Assembly: GCF_007970665.1 (NCBI RefSeq)
Contig: NZ_CP042430.1
Location: 1 to 64,000 of the forward strand
DNA: 64,000 bases
DNA from: Baekduia soli
Lineage (GTDB): Bacteria > Actinomycetota > Thermoleophilia > Solirubrobacterales > Solirubrobacteraceae
Direction of reading: 5' to 3'
The translations under genes and the position numbers were made by a program. Positions 9,326-16,663 of this stretch are shown here, one piece after another. Positions within the stretch are counted from its first letter, which is position 1. Each line of letters begins with the position of its first letter. The notes under the pieces were generated by a model. It did not search any database, had not been told where the DNA came from, and worked only from the letters and a program-made list of their open reading frames with translations.

Positions 9326-9483
9326 CGCTCATGCGGCAACGCCCACGCCCGGCGCTCCCACGCCGGGACGCCGGTCAGGTTGTCGGCGTTGGGCACCGCG
9401 GGCGCCGGCAGCAGGTTGACGTACATCCAGCGCCTCGATTCGGGGCCCAGCGTGGCGTCGAGGTCGGCCTCGCGGCGGCGCAC
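9322..9483 (-). CDS. Small unrecognised ORF or gene remnant
   Basis: A 53-codon frame beginning at a GTG (9483). It reads READLDATLGPESRRWMYVN, LLPAPAVPNADNLTGVPAW and ERRAWALPHER, then a TAG at 9322-9324. The composition looks protein-like rather than Arg/Pro shadow sequence, and no real gene lies opposite. Upstream the frame stays open without a good start, so it may be the 3' end of a decayed gene. I do not recognise the family. Confidence 0.35.
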   Translation of the reverse strand: MRRREADLDATLGPESRRWMYVNLLPAPAVPNADNLTGVPAWERRAWALPHER

Positions 9484-9580
9484 CTCCTCCGGGTGCCGGG
9501 TACAGGCCGCCCGCCCCCACGCCGGTCGGCCCGGGTGATGGGGATCGTGATGAGCCGGGCCGGCCGCCTCGGGGGCGAGC

Positions 9581-10327
9581 CTAGTCCCCCTTTCCCGGGT
9601 CGCCCAGCGAGACGTTGCCCAGGTGCGCGCCCCCGTCGATGATGATCGACTGCGCCGTGACGAACCCGGCCTCGGGGGAGGCGAGGTAGGCCATGAGCCC
9701 GGCGACCTCCTCGGGCTCGCCGTGCCGGCCGCCGGGCATGAAGCGGTCGCGGACGCGCTCGACGACCTCGGGCGGCATCGCGAGCACCTTCGGCGTGGCG
9801 ATCGTCCCGGGCAGCACGCAGTTGATCGTGATGCCGTGGGCGACGTTCTCGGACGCGATGGCCCGGGCCATGCCGATCAGGCCGGCCTTCGACGCGCAGT
9901 AGGCGACCTGGCCGCGGGCGCCGATGGCCGCCGCGACGCTCGAGGTCAGCACGATGCGCCCGTAGCGACGCTCGCGCATGCCCGGCAGGCAGGCCTGTAC
10001 CACGCGGAACGAGCCGGTGAGGTTGACGTCGATGTCCAGCGCCCACTTCTCCGCGCTCATCCGGTGCGCGGGCGAGAGCGTGTCGACGACGCCGGCGTTG
10101 GAGATGCACACGTCGATGTCGGCCAGGGCCTCGGTCGGCATCGGGTCGCCGACGAGGTCGACCACCAGGTCGGCGGGGCCGGCGACGTCCATCGTGACGA
10201 CCTCGTAGCCGTCGTCGGTCAGGCGCTGCACGATCGCCCGCCCGATGCCGCCGTTGGCGCCGGTCACCAGCGCACGCCGCGGCGTGCCGTCCGGGCGCCG
10301 GCCGGCGCGTGGAGATCCTGCGGTCAT
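9581..10327 (-). CDS. Short-chain dehydrogenase/reductase (SDR)
   Basis: Classical NAD(P)-dependent SDR, 248 aa. The cofactor motif TGANGGIG is near residue 23, NAG (ISNAGVVDT) near 85, catalytic Ser in VLTSSVAAAIG, and the YCASK catalytic Tyr/Lys pair follows. The C-terminus IIIDGGAHLGNVS is the usual loop. A GPADLVVDLVGD segment replaces the longer loop between strands 2 and 3, making this region short. Probably a cytoplasmic alcohol/ketone oxidoreductase of unknown substrate. The start is the ATG at 10327, chosen because upstream sequence in the frame is not SDR-like. Confidence 0.88.
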   Translation of the reverse strand: MTAGSPRAGRRPDGTPRRALVTGANGGIGRAIVQRLTDDGYEVVTMDVAGPADLVVDLVGDPMPTEALADIDVCISNAGVVDTLSPAHRMSAEKWALDIDVNLTGSFRVVQACLPGMRERRYGRIVLTSSVAAAIGARGQVAYCASKAGLIGMARAIASENVAHGITINCVLPGTIATPKVLAMPPEVVERVRDRFMPGGRHGEPEEVAGLMAYLASPEAGFVTAQSIIIDGGAHLGNVSLGDPGKGD

Positions 10328-10436
10328 GGTCCGTGCTCCTTGGTCGGGTTCCCGGATCCTGCCGCATCGCCTCGCCCATCGGTCCAGCCCGCGCGGGCCG
10401 CCTCGCGCGCGGCCGCGCGATCGCCGATGCAGCCGC

Positions 10437-10670
10437 ATGGTGCCCGCCGTCAGCAGCTCGCTCCTCGGGGTCTCCGCCGCCCAGGACCAGCTCGACGTCG
10501 CCACCCGCTCCGTGGCCCGCAGCGGGCCGGCGGGCGCCGACGACGGCACGGCCGGTCTCGTCGGCGGCGTGGTCGGCGCGCAGGTCGCGTCGGTCCGGCA
10601 GGAGGTCAGCCTCACCATGCTGCGCCGGGCGATGGACGCCGAGAAGTCGATCATCGACATCCTCGCGTGA
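10437..10670 (+). CDS. Small YjfB-like / flagellar-rod-like protein
   Basis: 77 residues. The N-terminal half (SSLLGVSAAQDQLDVATRSV) resembles the amphipathic start of flagellar rod proteins. The C-terminal half (VRQEVSLTMLRRAMDAEKSI) resembles the YjfB putative motility family, a predicted helix. No signal peptide or membrane segment. It overlaps the next small gene by 4 bases, so they are co-translated. The motility assignment is a pattern judgement only. Confidence 0.55.
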   Translation: MVPAVSSSLLGVSAAQDQLDVATRSVARSGPAGADDGTAGLVGGVVGAQVASVRQEVSLTMLRRAMDAEKSIIDILA

Positions 10671-10954
10671 GCATGGGCATCTCCGGCCCGAGCGGCAGCT
10701 TCACCGATCCCGCCGCGGCGCAGATGCAGTGGGACGCGATCGCCTCCATCAAGAGCGTCAGCCCATTCGCCGAGCCGGCCCCGGCCGGCGGCGCCGCCGG
10801 CGGCATCGCCGCCGCGCTGGACTCGCTCATGCCGCAGATGCCCGCCGTCGCGGGCCTCGCCGGCGACGGCGGTCAGGCCGGCGGCGCGGGCGGGATCGAC
10901 CGCGACGGCGAGATCCGCAGGGCCCAGCAGGTCACGATCGACCTGTTCGCCTAG
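10667..10954 (+). CDS. Small hypothetical protein coupled to the YjfB-like gene
   Basis: About 93-95 residues from the GTG at 10667 or the ATG at 10673. It has a Gly/Ala-rich middle (PAPAGGAAGGIAAALDSLMP) and an end (GEIRRAQQVTIDLFA) that echoes the helix of the preceding protein. The start overlaps the upstream stop, which argues for a true pair. I do not recognise a family. The two may form a small complex, which is inference. Confidence 0.5.
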   Translation: MSMGISGPSGSFTDPAAAQMQWDAIASIKSVSPFAEPAPAGGAAGGIAAALDSLMPQMPAVAGLAGDGGQAGGAGGIDRDGEIRRAQQVTIDLFA

Positions 10955-10972
10955 CGCCCCCGCGGCATCCGC

Positions 10973-12418
10973 CTAGTCCTCCTGGACCTCGGAGCGGTCG
11001 GCCGACCACAGGGTGTGGAACGTGCCGGGCCGGTCGACGCGCCGGTAGGTGTGGGCGCCGAAGAAGTCGCGCTGGGCCTGGATGAGCGACGCGGGCAGCC
11101 GCTCGGAGGCCAGCGCGTCGTAGTAGGCCAGGGCCGAGGAGAACCCGGGCGCCGGCACGCCGGCCTGGGCCGCGATCGCGACGATCCGCCGCCAGGCCGC
11201 GTCGCCCCGGGCGACCACGTCGGCGAAGTACGGGTCCTCCAGCAGCGTGGCCGGGGTCGTGTCGCGGTCGTAGGCCTCGACGATGCGGTTCAGGAAACGC
11301 GCCCGGATGATGCAGCCGCCGCGCCAGATCTTGGCGATGTCGCCGAGGTGGATGTCCCAGTCGTACTCCCGGGCGCCGGCGATGATCGCGTCGAAGCCCT
11401 GGGCGTAGGCCACCACCTTGGAGGCGTACAACGCCGCGCGCACGTCGTCCTCGAAGTCCTCGCCGACCTCGGGGAGCTCCGGGCGCGCCCCCACGACGCC
11501 CCGCACCGCGGCGCGCTGCTCGGGCTTGCTGGACACCGCCCGGGCGAAGACCGCCTCGGCGATGCCGCCGACCGGGATGCCCAGTCCGACCGCGTTCTGC
11601 ACGGTCCACACGCCGGTCCCCTTGGAGCCCGCCTCGTCGACGATGAGGTCGACGAGCGGCGTGCCGGTCTCCGCGTCGCGGTGGCGCAGGACCTCGGCGG
11701 TGATCTCGATGAGGTAGGACTCGAGGTCGCCGTCGTTCCACGCGGCGAAGACGTCGGCGATCGCGTCGGTGTCGTGGCCGCCCACGCGCCGGAGCAGGTC
11801 ATAGGACTCGCCGATGAGCTGCATGTCGGCGTACTCGATGCCGTTGTGGATCATCTTGACGAAGTGGCCGGCGCCGTCGGTGCCGACGTGTGTGACGCAC
11901 GGCTCGCCCTCGGCGACCGCGGCGATCGACTCGAGGATCGGCCCCAGCGTCGCGTAGGCCTCGGCCGAGCCGCCGGGCATGATCGAAGGGCCGTTGAGCG
12001 CGCCCTCCTCGCCGCCGGAGATCCCGGCGCCGACGAAGTTCAGCCCGCGCTCGCGCAGCGCGTGCTCGCGCCGGATCGTGTCCTGGAAGTTCGCGTTGCC
12101 GCCGTCGACGATGATGTCGCCGGCCTCGAAGCGGTCGGCGAGCTGGTCGATGACCGCGTCGGTGCCCGCGCCGGCCTGGACCATGATGATGGCCGTGCGC
12201 GGCACCGTCAGCGAGGCCACGAACGCGTCGAGGTCCTCCGAGGCCACGAACCCCGCCTCGGGATGCTCGTCGACCAGGCGCCGCGTGCGCTCGGGGGAGC
12301 GGTTGAACACGGCGACCGTGTTGCCCTCTCGGCCGGCCAGGTTGCGCGCGAGGTTCGCGCCCATCACGGCCAGCCCGACCACGCCGATGTTCGCCTGTGC
12401 TGTCGCGTCGTTGCCCAT
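10973..12418 (-). CDS. gnd: 6-phosphogluconate dehydrogenase, decarboxylating
   Basis: Converts 6-phosphogluconate to ribulose 5-phosphate with NAD(P) in the pentose phosphate pathway. 481 aa, the usual long form. The N-terminal Rossmann motif is GVVGLAVMGANLARNLAGRE. The substrate-binding segment GAGISGGEEGALNGPSIMPG is near residue 130. The catalytic region HFVKMIHNGIEYADMQLIGE holds the Lys and Asn. The all-helical C-terminal domain includes DEAGSKGTGVWTVQNAVGLG and ends in FHTLWSADRSEVQED. The start is the ATG at 12418. Confidence 0.96.
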   Translation of the reverse strand: MGNDATAQANIGVVGLAVMGANLARNLAGREGNTVAVFNRSPERTRRLVDEHPEAGFVASEDLDAFVASLTVPRTAIIMVQAGAGTDAVIDQLADRFEAGDIIVDGGNANFQDTIRREHALRERGLNFVGAGISGGEEGALNGPSIMPGGSAEAYATLGPILESIAAVAEGEPCVTHVGTDGAGHFVKMIHNGIEYADMQLIGESYDLLRRVGGHDTDAIADVFAAWNDGDLESYLIEITAEVLRHRDAETGTPLVDLIVDEAGSKGTGVWTVQNAVGLGIPVGGIAEAVFARAVSSKPEQRAAVRGVVGARPELPEVGEDFEDDVRAALYASKVVAYAQGFDAIIAGAREYDWDIHLGDIAKIWRGGCIIRARFLNRIVEAYDRDTTPATLLEDPYFADVVARGDAAWRRIVAIAAQAGVPAPGFSSALAYYDALASERLPASLIQAQRDFFGAHTYRRVDRPGTFHTLWSADRSEVQED

Positions 12419-12460
12419 GGGCTGCACCCTAGTGCGGCGCACCGGTAGGGTCGGCCCTCC

Positions 12461-13474
12461 TTGGCCACCGCCGCCACCCCACCCGTCGGCCTCCTCTTCA
12501 CCGGCGCACCCGCCATCCCCGAGATGGTCGCGCTCGCGCGCCAGGCCGAGGACCGGGGCTTCGACTCGATCTGGATCGCCGAGACGCGCATGACGCGCGA
12601 CGCGTTCGTGCCGGCCGCGGCGATCGCCCAGGTCACCGAGCGGGTCCGCATCGGGACCGGCATCGTCAACGTCTACACGCGCAACCCCGTCGTGCTGGCC
12701 ATCAGCTTCCTCGGGCTCGACGAGCTGGCGCCGGGGCGGATCCTCGCGGGCCTGGGCACGGGCTCGCCGCGCGTGCTGGCCCCGCAGGGCGTCCCGTTCC
12801 ACCGCCCGCTGACCCGCCTGCGCGAGTACTGCGAGGTCCTGCCGCCGCTCATGCGCGGCGAGCCCGTGTCCTACGACGGCACGACGGTCACCCTGGACGG
12901 CGCACGCATCGAGGACGTCCTGGCCGCCGGCGCCGGTACGGCGCGCGCCGAGCTGCCGCTCTGGCTGGCCGCGACCGGGCCCAAGGCCATGCGCTACGCC
13001 GGCGGCGTGGCCGACGGCATGCTCATGAACGTGTGCCTGCCGACGACCTACGTCGAGTCGCGCCTCGAGCTCCTGGAGGCCGGCGCCCGGGACGCCGGGC
13101 GCACCCTGGACGACGTCGAGGTCGCGATGGCGGTCCTGACCTGCGCCGACGACGACGAGCAGGCGGCCCGCGACGCGGCGCGCCGGTTCATCGGCCTCTA
13201 CCTGGGGGCGATGCCGAACATCGCGCAGGAGACCGGCCTGCCGCAGCGGGTCCTCGACGACGTGGGCAACGCGCTGGCCGGCGAGGGCCTGGAGGCTGCG
13301 GCGCGGCTCGTCCCCGAGGAGGCGATCGACCTCCTGGCCGCGGCCGGGACGCCCGAGCAGTGCCGCCGGCGCCTCGACGCCTACCGCGAGGCGGGGATCG
13401 ACCTCGTGGTGCTCACCCCGCTGGAGGGCACGATCGGGCCGACGATCGACCTGATGGCGCCCGTCGCCGGCTGA
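12461..13474 (+). CDS. LLM class F420-dependent oxidoreductase
   Basis: Luciferase-like TIM-barrel oxidoreductase, 337 aa, starting at a TTG. Typical features are VALARQAEDRGFDSIWIAET, VRIGTGIVNVYTRNPVVLAI, DELAPGRILAGLGTGSPRVL and ELPLWLAATGPKAMRYAGGV. In actinobacteria such proteins usually use F420 or FMN for hydride transfer; the cofactor is not proven by sequence. It is divergent from gnd with only 42 bases between them. It ends just before a truncated leftward cupin fragment. Substrate unknown. Confidence 0.88.
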   Translation: MATAATPPVGLLFTGAPAIPEMVALARQAEDRGFDSIWIAETRMTRDAFVPAAAIAQVTERVRIGTGIVNVYTRNPVVLAISFLGLDELAPGRILAGLGTGSPRVLAPQGVPFHRPLTRLREYCEVLPPLMRGEPVSYDGTTVTLDGARIEDVLAAGAGTARAELPLWLAATGPKAMRYAGGVADGMLMNVCLPTTYVESRLELLEAGARDAGRTLDDVEVAMAVLTCADDDEQAARDAARRFIGLYLGAMPNIAQETGLPQRVLDDVGNALAGEGLEAAARLVPEEAIDLLAAAGTPEQCRRRLDAYREAGIDLVVLTPLEGTIGPTIDLMAPVAG

Positions 13475-13477
13475 GCG

Positions 13478-13724
13478 TCAGCCGGCGACAGCCGCCGCGC
13501 GCTCGCAGGCCGGCGCACGACGCCCGGCCAGGCGGGCGACGGGCGAGAGCAGCCGCATCGCGGCGTGCTGCACCCAGGCGGGCGGACGGGCGAGCACGGC
13601 GCGCGCGGAGGTCTCGGCCCAGACCGTGGCGAGATCGAGCAGGCCCGGCATCGCCCGGGCGTCGACGCGGCCCTCCTGGGCGAAGCCGAAGTACAGCTCG
13701 TAGGCCGGCGTCCAGCTGCGCATG
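13478..13724 (-). pseudogene. C-terminal remnant of a cupin-domain protein
   Basis: About 80 codons matching the conserved tail of a family of single-cupin proteins: PAYELYFGFAQEGRVDARAM, LARPPAWVQHAAMRLLSPVA. The tail follows the cupin barrel in those proteins (a VQ..LF..LAPLGR-type end); the barrel itself is absent. Upstream of about 13720 the frame becomes shadow sequence of the rightward MarR gene. So the gene is cut exactly where it meets the cut MarR gene. Either a deletion joined two divergent genes or the assembly is wrong here. Confidence 0.6.
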
Positions 13725-14075
13725 GCGCATCTGCACGTCTTCGGCAACATCCGCGCCGGGGGGACGCGGCTGAGCGACCTGGCCGCCTGGGCCGCGATGA
13801 CACGCCCGGCGACGGCCGAGCTCATCGACCAGCTCGAGGCCCAGGGGCTCGTCGAGCGGCGGCCCGACCCGAGCGACGCCCGCGCCAAGCTCATCGTGCT
13901 CACGGCCGCGGGCTGGGACGCGATCCGCGCGGGCCGCGCCATCATCGCCGGCATCGAGGCCGACTACGCGCGGCGCGTGGGGCGGGAGCGCTTCGAGACC
14001 ATGTGCTGGACCTTGCAGGACCTGCTCGACGATCTCAACGGCGCGCCGGTGCGCGCAGCGGCCGACCCGGCCTGA
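13722..14075 (+). CDS. MarR-family regulator, N-terminally truncated
   Basis: Winged-helix regulator of the MarR type. Recognition helix region LSDLAAWAAMTRPATAELID, wing LVERRPDPSDARAKLIVLTA, then a dimerisation helix. The first visible residues (QLRMAHLHVFGNI) correspond to about residue 35-40 of a normal ~150-aa MarR, and an in-frame TAG lies 18 bases upstream of the ATG. The N-terminal dimer helix is therefore missing. It abuts a leftward cupin remnant also missing its start. It may be inactive. Confidence 0.7.
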   Translation: MAHLHVFGNIRAGGTRLSDLAAWAAMTRPATAELIDQLEAQGLVERRPDPSDARAKLIVLTAAGWDAIRAGRAIIAGIEADYARRVGRERFETMCWTLQDLLDDLNGAPVRAAADPA

Positions 14076-14084
14076 CCTCCGGGC

Positions 14085-14708
14085 TCACGCTCGCCGCGCC
14101 ACGCCGGCGATGTGCGGCAGGCCGCCGCTGGAGAAGCGCCGGCAGGCCTCGATCGTCAGCCCCGCCGCGGCCATCGCCGCACCCGTGTCGCGGGCCAGGT
14201 GACAGCCGGCGCCCAGCCTCGGCCACAGCCCGGAGCGGTCCAGCCCGCGCTGCAGCGCCGCGCCCACGCCGCCGTGGCCGACGACGTGCTCGTAGAAGCG
14301 CAGCTCGCCGCCGGGGCGCAGCACGCGCACGAGCTCGGCGAGGGCCTGCGCCTGGTCGGTCACCGAGCACAGGACGAGGCACGTGACCGCGGCGTCGAAC
14401 GCCGCCGAGGGCACCGGCAGGTCCTCGGCGGTCCCGTCGAGCACCGTGACCGCCACGGGCGCGTCGCGCGCGCGCCGCTCCGCGCCGGCGCGCAGGTGGG
14501 GCTCGGGCTCGACGGCCGTCAGCGCCGTGACCGTCGCCGGGTAGTGCGCGAAGCTCAGGCCGTCGCCGGCGCCCACCTCGAGCACCTCGCCCGCGAGGCC
14601 CGCGACGAGCTGCGCGCGGTCCTCGCGCGGCATGGCCTGCGGCCCCATGACCGACCACGCCCGGGCGAACACCGGGTGCGAGCGGCGGCCGGCCGGGGTG
14701 GCGGGCAC
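14085..14708 (-). CDS. Class I SAM-dependent methyltransferase
   Basis: About 207 aa with a Methyltransf_11-type core: EVLEVGAGDGLSFAHYP (SAM-binding motif I), LTAVEPEPHLRAGAERRA (motif with the acidic residue binding ribose), DAAVTCLVLCSVTDQAQALA (post I) and ELVRVLRPGGELRFYEHVVG. This subgroup often acts on small phospholipids or quinone-like substrates; the target is unknown. The GTG at 14708 lies 5 bases after the stop of the SDR gene upstream, so the two form an operon. Confidence 0.85.
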   Translation of the reverse strand: MPATPAGRRSHPVFARAWSVMGPQAMPREDRAQLVAGLAGEVLEVGAGDGLSFAHYPATVTALTAVEPEPHLRAGAERRARDAPVAVTVLDGTAEDLPVPSAAFDAAVTCLVLCSVTDQAQALAELVRVLRPGGELRFYEHVVGHGGVGAALQRGLDRSGLWPRLGAGCHLARDTGAAMAAAGLTIEACRRFSSGGLPHIAGVARRA

Positions 14709-14713
14709 GGCGC

Positions 14714-15484
14714 TCAGCCGTCCCGCGGCACGACGCTGGCCGCCGCGCGGCCCCCGTCGATGGCCACGTCGGTCCCGTTGACGAAGCCGGACTCGTCGCC
14801 CAGGAGATAGGCGCAGCAGGCCGCGACCTCGTCGGCCGTGCCGAACCGCCCGGCGAAGTTGAGGTCCTCGAGGCGGCGGGCGACGTCGGGGTTGCGCCGG
14901 GCGTAGTCGCGGAAGAAGTCGGTCTCGATCGTGCCGGGCGAGACCGAGTTGCAGCGGATCCCCTGGCGCCCGAAGTCGACGGCGATGCTGCGCGTCAGCC
15001 CGAGCAGGCCGGTCTTGGACGTCACGTAGGAGACGGCCGACGGCAGGGCATGGGAGGCGGCGATCGACGCGACGTTGACGATGCTGCCGCGGCCGGCCTT
15101 CAGCATGTGCGGGATCGCGGCCCGCGACCACACCCACGGCGCGGTGAGGTTGACGGCGAGCACGAGGTCCCAGACCTCGTCGGTGGTGTGGACGGCGTCG
15201 CCGTCGCGCTGGGCGCCGGCGACGTTGGCCAGGCCGTCGACGCCGCCCAGCTGCGCGGCCGCCTCGGCGAGCGTCGAGGGCGCCGTCGAGCGGTCGGTGA
15301 TGTCGACGGCGAAGCCCACACCGCCCAGCTCGGAGGCCAGCTCCAGCACGCGCGGGTCGGCGTCGACGAGCGCGACGGCCGCCCCGTCGCCCACGCAGCG
15401 GCGCGCGAGGGTCAGCCCGATCCCGCCGGCCGCCCCGGTGATCACGATGCGCCGGCCCGTCAGCGGGCCGCTCCCGGTGCTCAT
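14714..15484 (-). CDS. Short-chain dehydrogenase/reductase (SDR)
   Basis: Classical SDR, 256 aa. Motifs: TGAAGGIG cofactor loop, an acidic residue after strand 2 (VALVDADPR) favouring NAD, ANVAGAQ, VNVASIAASHALPSAVSYVT with the Tyr and the Lys of TSKTG, and the end GTDVAIDGGRAAAS. The segment ETDFFRDYARRNPDVARRLE is a substrate-loop insert. Upstream partner of the methyltransferase in a leftward operon. Substrate unknown. Confidence 0.88.
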   Translation of the reverse strand: MSTGSGPLTGRRIVITGAAGGIGLTLARRCVGDGAAVALVDADPRVLELASELGGVGFAVDITDRSTAPSTLAEAAAQLGGVDGLANVAGAQRDGDAVHTTDEVWDLVLAVNLTAPWVWSRAAIPHMLKAGRGSIVNVASIAASHALPSAVSYVTSKTGLLGLTRSIAVDFGRQGIRCNSVSPGTIETDFFRDYARRNPDVARRLEDLNFAGRFGTADEVAACCAYLLGDESGFVNGTDVAIDGGRAAASVVPRDG

Positions 15485-15498
15485 GGGCGAGAGCCTAG

Positions 15499-16563
15499 TC
15501 AGGCGAGCTGGATGTGATCGGCCTCGGCGGCGCCGCCGAACGGGCGCGTCAGGCCGTAGTGCTCCAGCGTGGCCTCGGGCACGCCCTCGACGCCGGGCGT
15601 GTCGGAGGCCTCGCCGCGCGTGTGCGGGTCGTTGGCGAAGCCGCCGACCTCGACGGAGTGCTGCGGCGTCCGGTAGCCCGAGATCCCGATGAGGTGCAGG
15701 TGCAGGGCCTTGCCCAGGACGTCGAGGCGAGCGGCGATCGTCGGCTCGTTGCCGACCGCGTAGTTCGTGTCGGGCGCCTGGAAGAAGCCGTAGGCGCCCC
15801 CGTGGCCGGCGAAGGCCGGCGCGCCGCCGGCGGGCAGCCCGGGCCCCGAGCCGCTGAAGCCGGCGCTCTGGGCCTGCAGGATCGCGAGCTTGTCCTCCAG
15901 GCGCTTGCGGTTGGCGCGCAGCGTGGCGAGCTGGGCCTGCTTGGCCGCGCGGGCGCGCAGCACGCCGGTCTCGCGCTCGATGAGCGCCATCTTGATCGCG
16001 TCGACCTCGTCGCGCTGCGTCAGGGCCGCGGCGGTGACGCGCTGCTGCTGGGCGGTGAGGACCGCGAGCCGCCTGGCCTGCGCGGTCACGGCGACACGCG
16101 CGCGCGCCACCCGGACGGTGACCGACGTGTTCTCGTCGGCGACCGCGCGGAGGTTGTCGGCCGTCTCGACCAGGTCGCCGAAGCTGTGGGAGGTCAGCAC
16201 GACGGAGACGAGATCGGGCCGGTCGACCTCGTACTGGGCCACGAGCTGCCGGGCGAGGACCTGGCGGTCGCGCGTGTAGGCCAGGCGCAGGCGGATGAGC
16301 CGCGCCCGCGAGGCGCGCAGGCGCCCCTGCAGCGAGGTGAGCTGCGCCTGCTCGACGTCGAGCGCGCCCTGCAGCGCGGCCAGGCGCTCGCGCAGGTCCG
16401 ACAGCCGGCCCTCGAAGCGGGCGATCCGGTGCGAGTCGGCGCCGATCTGGCCCTGCAGGACCTTGTCCTTGGCCCGCGAGGACTGCACCCGGCTGCCCAG
16501 GTCGGCGGTCGCGGGCGCGGCCAGCAGCAGCCCGGCCGTGAGGGCCGCGGCGAACGCGCGCAC
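15499..16563 (-). CDS. Secreted coiled-coil protein with M15-type peptidase domain
   Basis: Starts with a signal peptide (VRAFAAALTAGLLLAAPATA, cleavage after ATA). Residues about 30-250 are a long coiled coil (RIARFEGRLSDLRERLAALQ and later repeats) like the N-terminal part of NlpC/P60 and M23 wall hydrolases. The last 100 residues carry an M15/VanY-like zinc site: HSVEVGGF, DPHTRGEASDT (H-x-R-G-E-A-S-D, matching the HxxxGxAxD pattern) and EADHIQL (matching the E-x-x-H ligand). Likely an exported peptidoglycan or cell-wall peptidase. The GTG at 16563 is chosen because it places the signal peptide at the N-terminus; an ATG at 16626 is possible. Confidence 0.8.
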   Translation of the reverse strand: MRAFAAALTAGLLLAAPATADLGSRVQSSRAKDKVLQGQIGADSHRIARFEGRLSDLRERLAALQGALDVEQAQLTSLQGRLRASRARLIRLRLAYTRDRQVLARQLVAQYEVDRPDLVSVVLTSHSFGDLVETADNLRAVADENTSVTVRVARARVAVTAQARRLAVLTAQQQRVTAAALTQRDEVDAIKMALIERETGVLRARAAKQAQLATLRANRKRLEDKLAILQAQSAGFSGSGPGLPAGGAPAFAGHGGAYGFFQAPDTNYAVGNEPTIAARLDVLGKALHLHLIGISGYRTPQHSVEVGGFANDPHTRGEASDTPGVEGVPEATLEHYGLTRPFGGAAEADHIQLA

Positions 16564-16663
16564 GGGGGACGGAACTCGGACACCGGCGCCGGGACCGTAC
16601 CTCGCGGGGGTCCCTGCGCCTGCCATCTCGCGTGCAGCCCCCCGCGCGCCCGCGGTCGGGTGC

